Source of the DNA: Manis javanica
Taxonomy: Eukaryota; Chordata; Mammalia; Pholidota; Manidae
DNA: 64,000 nt
Direction: 5' to 3'
NCBI RefSeq assembly: GCF_040802235.1
Contig: NC_133156.1
Coordinates: forward strand, 25,129,343 to 25,193,342
The notes under the pieces are model-generated. The model searched no databases. It was not told where the DNA came from and worked only from the letters and a program-made list of their open reading frames with translations. Numbering within the stretch: the first letter of the stretch is position 1; the number at the start of each line of letters is the position of its first letter. The position numbers were made by a program, and so were the translations under genes. Positions 1-10,100 of this stretch are shown here, one piece after another.

Positions 1-205
1 TACTTGAACTATCCATAATATACTGACCTCTCCGCGGGACATCCCCACACATTATGTGAGCTCATCGTAATGCCCTCTGCCCACCCTTCTCCCTCCCTTC
101 ACAACCAGCCTTCCCAGTCCCTCCCCCTTTGGTAAATTGGTGCTGGGGGGAGACTAGTAAACATAATGTTACCCATGTAATTGAAGATAAGTGATAAATA
201 AATAA
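1..205 (-). repeat. I1 module tail: inverted L1 3' UTR, then direct L1 terminus
   Basis: Up to about 142 the sequence aligns as the reverse complement of the L1 3' UTR seen in direct form at 34,010-33,790. After that it resumes in direct orientation with the terminal ...agtaaacataatgtt... motif of the D modules. The full module in the next unit spans 6,758-7,130. An AAAT run follows to about 245. Confidence 0.75.
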
Positions 206-250
206 ATAAATAAACATATAAATAGATTGATAGATAAACGAATAAAAGAG

Positions 251-815
251 TGCAGCAGCCCAGTTTTAATAAGACACGTGCACCTCTATGTTTATGACAG
301 CACTATTCATAGTAGCCAAGCTAAGAGTCCATCAGAAGATGAACAGTGCAATATTATTCAGCCACAACGAAAGAAAGAATACTACCATTTACAACAACAT
401 GGATGGAGCTAGAGGGTATTATGCACAGTGAAATAAGCCAGGTGGAGAAACACAAGTATCAAATGATTTCACTAACCTCTCTGGAAAGACAAACAAGAGA
501 AACCGAATGAGCAAAACAGCACCAGCTTCACAGAAACCAAGAATGAACAAACAGTTACCAAAGAGAAAGGGACTGCGGTGGATAGGTGGGAATGGAGGGA
601 TAAGGGGACAAGGGAAAGAAAGTGTGCTTTACGATGAGCATGTATAATGTGGGAAGGGGGTCACAGGGAGGGCTGTACAACACAGAGAAACAAGTAGTGA
701 TTGTACAGTGTCTTACTATTCTCATGGATAGTGACTGCAATGGGGTGTGTGCGGGCATCTTCGTAATGGGAGAGTCTAGTAAACATAATTTTACTCATGT
801 AATTCTATATATTTA
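251..815 (+). repeat. D1 module: L1 ORF2 end plus direct 3' UTR
   Basis: Starts with cagcagcccagtttt and follows the end of L1 ORF2 (atgtttat..cagcactattcatagtagcc, then gatggagctagagggtattatg) into a direct 3' UTR ending in agtctagtaaacataatttt. The resident L1 at 33,490-34,060 has the same order, which shows its origin. It has indels and cannot encode ORF2. Confidence 0.8.
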
Positions 816-1130
816 TGACAGAAAGATAGACAGACAGGCAGATAGATGGAAAGACAAATAAATGAATGAATGAATGCGTGAATAAATAAGTAAATAAATA
901 CATACAAAAAAAGGAAGACAAAAAGAAAGTTACATAGACAAAATGATAAACAGATAGATAGGTAGATAGATAATGAATGAAGGAACGAATGAATAATTAA
1001 ATAAATACATACATTCACACAGAAATAACAAGTCAATAACTTTAAAAAGGATTAAATGAATGCTTAAATAAATAAATATATTAATAAACAAACAAACAAA
1101 TAATGAAAGAGATGAAGAAAGAAGGTAAGA
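800..1130. repeat. Tetranucleotide-rich run (GACA/GATA/AATG/AAAT)
   Basis: Interrupted runs of gaca, gata, aatg, aaat and acat units between D1 and I2. Equivalent runs occur in every unit. Antisense open frames over this run (Tyr/Leu/Ile/Ser-rich) are products of the repeat and not genes. Confidence 0.85.
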
Positions 1131-1135
1131 AGGAA

Positions 1136-1520
1136 AGCACCAGCCCAGCTGAAAAAGGACACGTGCACCCCTATGTTTACCACAGCACTATTCATAGTAA
1201 GCAATCTACAATTATATGAGCTACATTATAGTTCCTACACTCCCCAGACCATGTCCACCCTGCATATGCCGGTACAGTCACTGTCCATCAGTGTAGCAAG
1301 ATGCTATCGAATCACTGCTTGAACTCTCTGTACTATACTGTCTTCCCTGTGGGACCTCCCCACACATTATGTGAGCTAATCGTTATGCCCCCTGTACACC
1401 CTTCTCCATCCCTCCCCAACAAGCCTTCCTAGTCCCTTAACTTTGGTAAGTTGCTGATCTGGGGAGTCTAGTAAATATAAAGTTACTCCTGTTGTTGTGG
1501 GGTAACGAGAAATAAACAAA
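1136..1520 (-). repeat. I2 module with inverted L1 3' UTR (about 1,221-1,450)
   Basis: Begins direct (caccagcccag... cacccctatgtttaccacagcactattcatag), then from about 1,221 to 1,450 reads as reverse-complement 3' UTR (tacagtcactgtccatcag ... cttaactttggtaa), then direct terminus (agtctagtaaatataaagtt). It shares both breakpoints with the other I modules. Confidence 0.75.
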
Positions 1521-1591
1521 GAATAAATAAGTAAGTACGTAAGTGAATACATGCATACATACATACATACTTACATAAAAAATAAATAATA

Positions 1592-1985
1592 CAATGCAGC
1601 AGACCAGTTTATAAAAGACATCTGCACCCCTATGTTTACACAGCTCTATTCACTATAACCAATCTACAATTATATGAGCAGGATTGTGGTTACTAGACTG
1701 CCCACATCATCAAGTTCCCCCCACATACCTCATTACAGTCACTGTCTATCAGCATAGTAAGATGCTGTAGTACCACTACTTGACTTCTCCCTACTATACA
1801 GACTTCCTCGTGGGACCTACCCCCGACAGTACGTGAGCTAATCGTAATGACCCCTTTCCACACTTCTCCCTCCCTTCACAACCAGCCTTCCTAGTCCCTT
1901 AACCTTCGGTAAATTGGTGATGGAGGGAGTCTACTAAGCATAATGTTACTAATGTAGTTGTAGACTCATGATAAATGAAGAAAGA
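1592..1985 (-). repeat. I3 module with inverted L1 3' UTR (about 1,681-1,915)
   Basis: Same architecture as I2 and directly after it, separated by an AAAT/ACAT run. The inverted block starts near ggattgtggttactagactg and ends near ccttcggtaaattgg. I2 and I3 are the only adjacent pair of I modules in the unit. Confidence 0.75.
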
Positions 1986-2045
1986 ATAAATAAGTATGTA
2001 AATGAATACATACCTACGTACATACATAAAATATACATAATGAAA

Positions 2046-2610
2046 TGCAGCAGCCCAGTTTAGAAAACACATGTGCACCCCTATGTTTAACACTATTTAC
2101 AAGAGCCAAGCTAAGTGTCCATCAGAAGATGAACAGTGCAATATTATTCAGCCATAACAAAAGAAAAAATCCTACCATTTACAACGACACGGATGGAGCA
2201 AGTGGGTAATATGCACAGTGAAATAACCCAGGCGCAGAAAGACAAGTATCAAATGATTTCACTATCCTCTCAGAGGGAGAACCAAGGGAAACTGAGTGGG
2301 CAAAACAGCACCAGATTCATCGAAGCCAAGAATGGACTAACAGGTACCAAAGGGAAAGGGGCTGGTGTGGATAGTTGGGACTGGAGGGATAAGGGGAGAG
2401 GGAAAGAAAGTGTGCATTATGATTAGCATGTATAATGTGGGAGGGTGGTCACAGAGAGGGCTGTATATCACAGAGAAGACAAATAGTGACTTTACAGCAT
2501 CTTACTATGCTGATGGACAGTGACTGTGAAGGCGGATGTGGGGAGAACTTGGTGAACGGGGGAGCCTAGTAAACATAATGTCCTTCATGTAATGGTAGAC
2601 GAATGATAGC
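2046..2610 (+). repeat. D2 module: L1 ORF2 end plus direct 3' UTR
   Basis: Direct L1 3' end from gcagcagcccagtttag to agcctagtaaacataatgtcc. It keeps a short Lys/Gln-rich open frame derived from the ORF2 end (about 2,136-2,426), with no sign of independent function. Confidence 0.78.
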
Positions 2611-2639
2611 AAAATATTAAAAAATTGTAAATTGTATTA

Positions 2640-3150
2640 AGAAATGCAGAAAAGTGAAGAGACGCTTCATAAAAGAAGAGGTACAAATGGCCAATGAGTC
2701 CATGGAACAACATTCAGCAACATTGGTCATCAAATAAAAGCAAATGAAAATAACACTGTGACATCACAATTATGTTAGAATGATTAAAATAAAAAAAAAA
2801 AAAACTGACACTGCCAGACCGCAACTGTTGATCAAACTGGTGGGCATGTAAAATGGTATACCAATTTGGGAAAAAGATCTGGCAGTTTGGATAAACTTAA
2901 AAACATACTGAGCATATGGCCCAGCAATTCCACTTGCAGGCTTTTAGGCAAATGAAAATGGGTGCTTATGCTTACAGAAAGACCTATATACACACCTTCT
3001 CAGAGACTTCATTCATAGCAGGCAAAACTAAAAAGAGACACTTTAAAACATCTGTGGTTTATTCATACAAAGTAGTACTACTCCTCAATAGAAAGGACTG
3101 AATGACCAATAAAAGATGCTGAGTAAAAATCTCACAGACATGCTGAGTAA
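2640..3150 (+). repeat. Old L1M ORF2 C-terminal fragment
   Basis: Contains phrases typical of the C-terminal part of L1 ORF2 and of older mammalian L1: atggccaatgagtccatgg, ctggtgggcatgtaaaatgg, and a degenerate cccagcaattccacttgcagg. It is clearly a different and older subfamily from the D and I modules. Equivalents start near 9,575, 16,495 and 23,425. Confidence 0.75.
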
Positions 3151-3164
3151 CAATCCGTATGCAA

Positions 3165-3178
3165 AAAAAAAAAAACAC
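3165..3178. repeat. A-run at the left edge of the CpG segment
   Basis: A run of A followed by cacaaaacctgacaattg separates the AT-rich L1M fragment from the CpG segment. Its length differs between units. It may mark the insertion point of the CpG segment. Confidence 0.5.
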
Positions 3179-3192
3179 AAAACCTGACAATT

Positions 3193-3770
3193 GCAGGCGC
3201 GCCGGTCGGGTGTTGGGCACGGGCGGGGCCGAGAGCGCCCCAGGGCGGAGCCAGGCGGCGGCGAGGGCTGGGCATGCCGGGCGAGGGGAGCTGTCAGCGG
3301 CCGCTGTCAGAGGGCCGCCTCGCTGGCTGCACCCTTCCGCCAGGCGAAGGCCTTCAGGGAACTTGGGGTGTGGCGGTGGAGGCGGTTCGCTGCTTCCTGC
3401 GGAGGGAGGAGCGTTCGTCTGAGCGAGGCCAGGCAGGAGGCCTACACTCGAGTGTCTGCCGAGCCCGCGCCCGCACCCTCTGGTCCCCAGCCCGGAGGTT
3501 CCTCGAGGTCGCTTTGGAGGCGGGTCCCGGCGGCGGCGGCGGCGGCGGGCCCTGGCGGAAGTGGCTCAGCAGCCAAGCGGCCTCTGGGTACCGGGGGCTG
3601 CCCGGGCCGCCGCGCAGGCGCTTTGGGAACATGACCCCGGGGTCACCGCGGCGCGCTGCCTGATGGGGGAGGCCGGGGAAGCCCTGTGGACCGACCGAGA
3701 GAGCTCAGCAGCTTGCAGGGACCGGCGGGATGCCTGCCGGGAACTCACCAGGCTGCAACCCTTGCCTCCC
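3193..3770. promoter_or_regulatory. CpG-island-like segment of unit 1 with (CGG)7
   Basis: An abrupt block of very high G+C with dense CpG, including a GCGGCCGC site near 3,298 and a CGG tract at 3,528-3,548, inside an AT-rich array. This composition is what promoter CpG islands and first exons look like, but I see no recognisable coding sequence and no TATA box. Stops are rare in all frames because of composition, so the overlapping open frames here (for example from ATG 3,274) are not called as genes. The parent locus is unknown. Promoter activity is inference. Confidence 0.6.
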
Positions 3771-3827
3771 TTTTTTTTTTTTCCTGGGTTTCATAATCAT
3801 CTCGTCAGGAATACGTGGGTTTTTTTT

Positions 3828-4160
3828 CACTATCATTAATCAACAATTATAAGAGCAATATTATAGTTAGTAGACTCCCCAGATCATCAAGTTCCCTCCC
3901 TACCATATACCCTGTTAGAGTCACTATCCATCAGCATCGTACGATTCTACAGAATCACTCCTTGACTTCTCTACACTACACTGACTTCCACGTGGAACCC
4001 CTCCCACATTATGGGAGCTAATCTTAATGCCCCCTTTTCACCCTTCTCCTTCCCTTCCCCACCAGCCTTCCTAGGCGCTTACCTTTGCAAAACTGGCGAT
4101 GGTGGGAGTCTAGTAAACATAATGTCACCCCGTGTAATTGGAGATTAACAAGTAAATAAA
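3828..4160 (-). repeat. I4 module with inverted L1 3' UTR (about 3,857-4,097)
   Basis: Begins just after the T-run and cactatcattaatcaac that close the CpG segment. The inverted 3' UTR is followed by agtctagtaaacataatgtc in direct sense. Its 5' direct part is shorter than in other I modules, as if truncated by the CpG segment. Confidence 0.72.
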
Positions 4161-4174
4161 TAAATACATGATAG

Positions 4175-4745
4175 AACGCAGCAGCCCACTTTTCAAAAGA
4201 CATGTGCACCCCTATGTCTATCACAGCACTATTCACAATAGCCAAGCTAACTGTCCATCAGAAGATGAGCAGTGGAATATTACCAGGCCATATGAAGAAA
4301 AGAAATCCTATCATTTGCAACAACATGGACGGAGCTAGAGGGTATTATGCACAGTGAAATAAACCCAGCGGAGAAAGACAAGTATGAAATGATATCACTA
4401 ACCTCTCGAAAAGGAAAACCAAGAGAAACTGAATGAACAGAAGAGCACTAGATTCACAGATCCCAAGAAGACACTAACAGTTACCAAAGGGAAAGGGACT
4501 GGGGTGGATAGTTGAGAATGGAGGGATAATGGGAGAGGGAAAGAAATCATGCATTGCGATGATCACGTATAATGTGGTCAGCAGGGTCACAGGGAGTACT
4601 GTACAACACAGAGAAGACAAGTAGTGACTCTACAGCATCTTACTATGCTCATGGACATGCACTGCAGTGGGGTATCTGCGGGGCATCTTCGTGATGGGGG
4701 GAGTCTAGAAAACATAATGTTACTCATGTAATTGTGTATTAATGA
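4175..4745 (+). repeat. D3 module: L1 ORF2 end plus direct 3' UTR
   Basis: Direct L1 3' end from gcagcagcccacttttc to agtctagaaaacataatg. It lies about 300 bp from the inverted block of I4, forming an imperfect inverted repeat with it. Confidence 0.78.
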
Positions 4746-4985
4746 CAGATAGACAGGCAGTCAGATAGTTACACACAGATGGAAAGACAGACTAATGAAT
4801 GAATGAATACATACATACATACATTTAGGAAGACAGAAAGAAAGATAGACAGAATGATAGATCAACAGATAGATCGATAGACAGATAAATATACACAGAT
4901 AGATAGAAAGACAGATGAAGGAATACATGAATAAATAAATACATATATGAGAAAAAGAATGAGATACAAGATCGAAAGAAAGAAG
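4745..4985. repeat. GACA/GATA/ACAT/AAAT tetranucleotide run
   Basis: Interrupted tetranucleotide units between D3 and I5. The equivalents (11,685-11,925; 18,605-18,845; 25,545-25,775) vary in repeat number. Confidence 0.85.
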
Positions 4986-4987
4986 GA

Positions 4988-5350
4988 AAGCACCAGCCCA
5001 GTTTTAAAAAGACATGTGCACTCCTAGGTTTCTCACAGCACTATCCACAATAGCCAATCCACAATTCCATGAGCTACATTATGGTTTCTACACGCCCCAG
5101 ATCAAGTCCACCCAACATACTCCATTACTGTCACTGTCCTTCAGAGTAACAAGATGCTACAGAATCACTACTTAAGCTCTCTGTACAATACTGACTTTCC
5201 CGTGGGACCTCCCCACACATAAATTGAGCTGATCTTAATGACCCCTCTACACCCTTCTCCCTCCCTTCCCAACCAGCCTTCCTAGCCCCTTTCCTTTGGT
5301 AAATTAGTAGTGGGGGGCGTCAAGTAAACTTAATGGCACTCATGTAGCTG
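4988..5350 (-). repeat. I5 module with inverted L1 3' UTR (about 5,081-5,307)
   Basis: Direct lead-in (caccagcccagttttaaaaag), an inverted block from tacattatggtttctacacg to cctttggtaaattag, then direct terminus. Followed by an AAAC/AAGT/ACAT run to about 5,430. Confidence 0.75.
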
Positions 5351-5434
5351 TAGACTAATGATAAACAAATAAACAATAAGTAAGTAAGTACATACGTGAA
5401 TACGTACATACGTACATAAAAAAGAAATAATAGA

Positions 5435-6015
5435 ATGTAGCAGACCAGTTCAGAAAAGACATGTGCAACCCTATGTTTGTCACGGCACTATACACAATAG
5501 TCAAGATAAGTGTCCATCAGTAGATGAACAGTGGAATATTATTCAGCCAGATGAAGAAAATCAATCCTACCAATTACAACAACGTGGATGGAGCTAGAGG
5601 GTATTATGCTCAGTGAATTAAGCCGTGCAGAACACAAAAAATGTCAAATGATTTCACTCACCTGTGGAGTATCAGAAAAAATAAAAAGAGTGAAGGAACA
5701 AGACAGTAGTAGCCTCACCGAACCCAAGAATGGACTCATGGTTACAAAAGGGAATGTGACTGAGGAGGATGGGTTGGAAAGGAGGGAAGAGAGGGAAAAT
5801 GGGGCACTAGGAGTAGCACACATAATGTGGGCAGGGGGCAGGCATGGGCAAGGCAGTATAACACAGTGAAGATTACTAGCGCTTCTACAGCACATTCCTG
5901 GGCTAATGGACATTGACTCTTATAGGCTATGAGGTGGGGACTTGGTAATGGGGGTAGTTTAATAACCATAATGTTGCTCATGGAACTGTTCAGTACTGAC
6001 ACCAAAATAAAAAGA
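5435..6015 (+). repeat. D4 module: L1 ORF2 end plus direct 3' UTR
   Basis: Direct L1 3' end from gcagaccagttcag. It is closer to the resident L1 than some other D modules in the phrase atgatttcactcacctgtgg. It ends shortly before the non-L1 segment. Confidence 0.78.
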
Positions 6016-6021
6016 AACACA

Positions 6022-6232
6022 CAGTACCTTGGGTCTGGATTCCATTTTCCCTGATGCTGTCAAGTTGTTCAGTGTCCACCTCACCAGAATCACAGCTGCT
6101 CCTCTAAGCATACCCATTCTTTCTCTAGGACAGAGGCACCACTGTGACATCATGGAATTTCCAGGCAACAGTGCTGCTCTTGCAAACTCCACCCCCACGG
6201 CGGGCACTGCCCAGCCGTGGGGAGCTGCCTCA
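6022..6232. repeat. Non-L1 segment embedded in D5
   Basis: About 210 bp that resemble neither L1 nor the simple repeats, inserted ahead of a truncated D module and present in all four units (also about 12,956-13,166, 19,880-20,090 and 26,814-27,024). On the plus strand it contains a pyrimidine-rich tract ending in AG (about 6,117-6,128) followed by an ATG at 6,152 in a good context. This resembles a splice acceptor plus exon start, but I cannot name a parent gene. Confidence 0.55.
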
Positions 6233-6616
6233 CAAGATGAACAGGGAATATTGTTCACCATATATATAATGATTTCCTCATGATTGGAGTATCCGAACAG
6301 AGACAAAACTGAAGGAGAACACATTAGCAGTCTCACAGAGACCAAGAATGGACGAAAAGTTACCAAAGGGAAAGAGACTGGGGTAGATGGGCAGAAATGG
6401 ACGGACCAGGGAGGAGGGAACAATGGACACATACAATTACCATAAATAATGTAGGAGGAGGGGCACGTAGAGGGCTGTAGAACACAGAGAAGACAAGTAG
6501 TGATTCCACAGCATCTTACTATGCCCATGTACAGTGAGTGCAATGGGGTATCTTGGGCTATCTTCGTGATGGCGGCAGAAAACTAAACATAATTTTACCC
6601 ATCTAATTCTACATTA
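6233..6616 (+). repeat. D5 module: truncated direct L1 3' end
   Basis: Resumes L1 order at agatgaacagggaatattg, skips part of the normal D module, and continues through a direct 3' UTR. A 194-codon antisense frame (5,959-6,543) crosses D4, the non-L1 segment and D5. It is a shadow of repeats. Confidence 0.72.
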
Positions 6617-6757
6617 ATGACAGAAAGATAGCTACATAGGTAGATAGATAGATAATAAATGAATGAATGAATGAATGAATGAATGAATACATACATGTTG
6701 AAAGGATGGAAGGAAGGAAGGAAGGAAGGAAGGAAGGAAGGAAGGAAGGAAGGCAGG
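6616..6757. repeat. GATA/AATG/ACAT run and GGAA microsatellite
   Basis: GATA and AATG units are followed by a GGAA run (6,708-6,753). The GGAA run length differs in every unit: about 11 units here, about 7 at 13,641-13,671, about 9 at 20,566-20,602 and about 20 at 27,506-27,585. Confidence 0.9.
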
Positions 6758-7130
6758 CAACAGCCCAGTTTTAAAAAGACATGAGCACCCCTATGTTTAT
6801 CAGAGCACTATTCAGAATAACCAATCTACAATTATATGATCCACGTGATGGTTACTACACGCCCCACATTAAGCCCCCACCACATACCCCATTACAGTCA
6901 CTGTCCATCAGCATAGCAAGATGCTACAGAATCACTACTTCAACTATCCATAATATACTGACCTCTCCGCGGGACATCCCCACACATTATGTGAGCTCAT
7001 CGTAATGCCCTCTGCCCACCCTTCTCCCTCCCTTCACAACCAGCCTTCCCAGTCCCTCCCCCTTTGGTAAATTGGTGCTGGGGGGAGACTAGTAAACATA
7101 ATGTTACCCATGTAATTGAAGATAAGTGAT
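6758..7130 (-). repeat. I1 module (complete copy) with inverted L1 3' UTR (about 6,845-7,076)
   Basis: Direct lead-in cagcccagttttaaaaagac, inverted 3' UTR from gtgatggttactacacgccc to ccctttggtaaattgg, direct terminus agtaaacataatgtt. It pairs with D5 upstream as an inverted repeat. Confidence 0.75.
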
Positions 7131-10100
7131 AAATAAATAAATAAATAAACATATAAATAGATTGATAGATAAACGAATAAAAGAGTGCAGCAGCCCAGTT
7201 TTAATAAGACACGTGCACCTCTATGTTTATGACAGCACTATTCATAGTAGCCAAGCTAAGAGTCCATCAGAAGATGAACAGTGCAATATTATTCAGCCAC
7301 AACGAAAGAAAGAATACTACCATTTACAACAACACGGATGGAGCTAGTGGGTATTATGCACAGTGAAATAAGCCAGGTGGAGAAACACAAGTATCAAATG
7401 ATTTCACTAACCTCTCTGGAAAGACAAACAAGAGAAACCGAATGAGCAAAACAGCACCAGCTTCACAGAAACCAAGAATGAACAAACAGTTACCAAAGAG
7501 AAAGGGACTGCGGTGGATAGGTGGGAATGGAGGGATAAGGGGACAAGGGAAAGAAAGTGTGCTTTACGATGAGCATGTATAATGTGGGAAGGAGGTCACA
7601 GGGAGGGCTGTCCAACACAGAGAAACAAGTAGTGATTGTACAGTGTCTTACTATTCTCATGGATAGTGACTGCAATGGGGTGTGTGCGGGCATCTTCGTA
7701 ATGGGAGAGTCTAGTAAACATAATTTTACTCATGTAATTCTATATATTTATGACAGAAAGATAGACAGACAGGCAGATAGATGGAAAGACAAATAAATGA
7801 ATGAATGAATGCGTGAATAAATAAGTAAATAAATACATACAAAAAAAGGAAGACAAAAAGAAAGTTACATAGACAAAATGATAAACAGATAGATAGGTAG
7901 ATAGATAATGAATGAAGGAACGAATGAATAATTAAATAAATACATACATTCACACAGAAATAACAAGTCAATAACTTTAAAAAGGATTAAATGAATGCTT
8001 AAATAAATAAATATATTAATAAACAAACAAACAAATAATGAAAGAGATGAAGAAAGAAGGTAAGAAGGAAAGCACCAGCCCAGCTGAAAAAGGACACGTG
8101 CACCCCTATGTTTACCACAGCACTATTCATAGTAAGCAATCTACAATTATATGAGCTACATTATAGTTCCTACACTCCCCAGACCATGTCCACCCTGCAT
8201 ATGCCGGTACAGTCACTGTCCATCAGTGTAGCAAGATGCTATCGAATCACTGCTTGAACTCTCTGTACTATACTGTCTTCCCTGTGGGACCTCCCCACAC
8301 ATTATGTGAGCTAATCGTTATGCCCCCTGTACACCCTTCTCCATCCCTCCCCAACAAGCCTTCCTAGTCCCTTAACTTTGGTAAGTTGCTGATCTGGGGA
8401 GTCTAGTAAATATAAAGTTACTCCTGTTGTTGTGGGGTAACGAGAAATAAACAAAGAATAAATAAGTAAGTACGTAAGTGAATACATGCATACATACATA
8501 CATACTTACATAAAAAATAAATAATACAATGCAGCAGACCAGTTTATAAAAGACATCTGCACCCCTATGTTTACACAGCTCTATTCACTATAACCAATCT
8601 ACAATTATATGAGCAGGATTGTGGTTACTAGACTGCCCACATCATCAAGTTCCCCCCACATACCTCATTACAGTCACTGTCTATCAGCATAGTAAGATGC
8701 TGTAGTACCACTACTTGACTTCTCCCTACTATACAGACTTCCTCGTGGGACCTACCCCCGACAGTACGTGAGCTAATCGTAATGACCCCTTTCCACACTT
8801 CTCCCTCCCTTCACAACCAGCCTTCCTAGTCCCTTAACCTTCGGTAAATTGGTGATGGAGGGAGTCTACTAAGCATAATGTTACTAATGTAGTTGTAGAC
8901 TCATGATAAATGAAGAAAGAATAAATAAGTATGTAAATGAATACATACCTACGTACATACATAAAATATACATAATGAAATGCAGCAGCCCAGTTTAGAA
9001 AACACATGTGCACCCCTATGTTTAACACTATTTACAAGAGCCAAGCTAAGTGTCCATCAGAAGATGAACAGTGCAATATTATTCAGCCATAACAAAAGAA
9101 AAAATCCTACCATTTACAACGACACGGATGGAGCAAGTGGGTAATATGCACAGTGAAATAACCCAGGCGCAGAAAGACAAGTATCAAATGATTTCACTAT
9201 CCTCTCAGAGGGAGAACCAAGGGAAACTGAGTGGGCAAAACAGCACCAGATTCATCGAAGCCAAGAATGGACTAACAGGTACCAAAGGGAAAGGGGCTGG
9301 TGTGGATAGTTGGGACTGGAGGGATAAGGGGAGAGGGAAAGAAAGTGTGCATTATGATTAGCATGTATAATGTGGGAGGGTGGTCACAGAGAGGGCTGTA
9401 TATCACAGAGAAGACAAATAGTGACTTTACAGCATCTTACTATGCTGATGGACAGTGACTGTGAAGGCGGATGTGGGGAGAACTTGGTGAACGGGGGAGC
9501 CTAGTAAACATAATGTCCTTCATGTAATGGTAGACGAATGATAGCAAAATATTAAAAAATTGTAAATTGTATTAAGAAATGCAGAAAAGTGAAGAGACGC
9601 TTCATAAAAGAAGAGGTACAAATGGCCAATGAGTCCATGGAACAACATTCAGCAACATTGGTCATCAAATAAAAGCAAATGAAAATAACACTGTGACATC
9701 ACAATTATGTTAGAATGATTAAAATAAAAAAATAACTGACACTGCCAGACCGCAACTGTTGATCAAACTGGTGGGCATGTAAAATGGTATACCAATTTGG
9801 GAAAAAGATCTGGCAGTTTGGATAAACTTAAAAACATACTGAGCATATGGCCCAGCAATTCCACTTGCAGGCTTTTAGGCAAATGAAAATGGGTGCTTAT
9901 GCTTACAGAAAGACCTATATACACACCTTCTCAGAGACTTCATTCATAGCAGGCAAAACTAAAAAGAGACACTTTAAAACATCTGTGGTTTATTCATACA
10001 AAGTAGTACTACTCCTCAATAGAAAGGACTGAATGACCAATAAAAGATGCTGAGTAAAAATCTCACAGACATGCTGAGTAACAATCCGTATGCAAAAAAA

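Larger units (their letters stand above)
1..6935. repeat. Macrosatellite unit 1
   Basis: This is the reference unit for the module annotation below; other units have the same order at offsets of about 6,935, 13,853 and 20,785. Order: tail of I1, D1, I2, I3, D2, L1M fragment, CpG segment, I4, D3, I5, D4, unique segment, D5, start of I1. D means L1 3' UTR direct; I means L1 3' UTR inverted. Its CGG tract has 7 repeats. The unit start was set at the window start and is arbitrary. Confidence 0.93.

Noticed and set aside
791-1036. Antisense Tyr/Leu/Ile-rich frames that look like membrane peptides
   Set aside because: They are translations of GATA, AATG and ACAT tetranucleotide runs.
2136-2426. 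A 96-codon frame repeated in every unit
   Set aside because: Derived from the L1 ORF2 end and 3' UTR of module D2; it recurs only because the units are near-identical.
3191-3663. Open frames of about 90-150 codons in several frames and both strands over the CpG segment, and their equivalents in units 2-4 (up to 206 codons)
   Set aside because: High G+C removes stops in all frames. Several start at non-ATG codons, lengths differ between units, and unit 3 gains a TAG in the ATG-started frame. No domain or conserved motif is visible.
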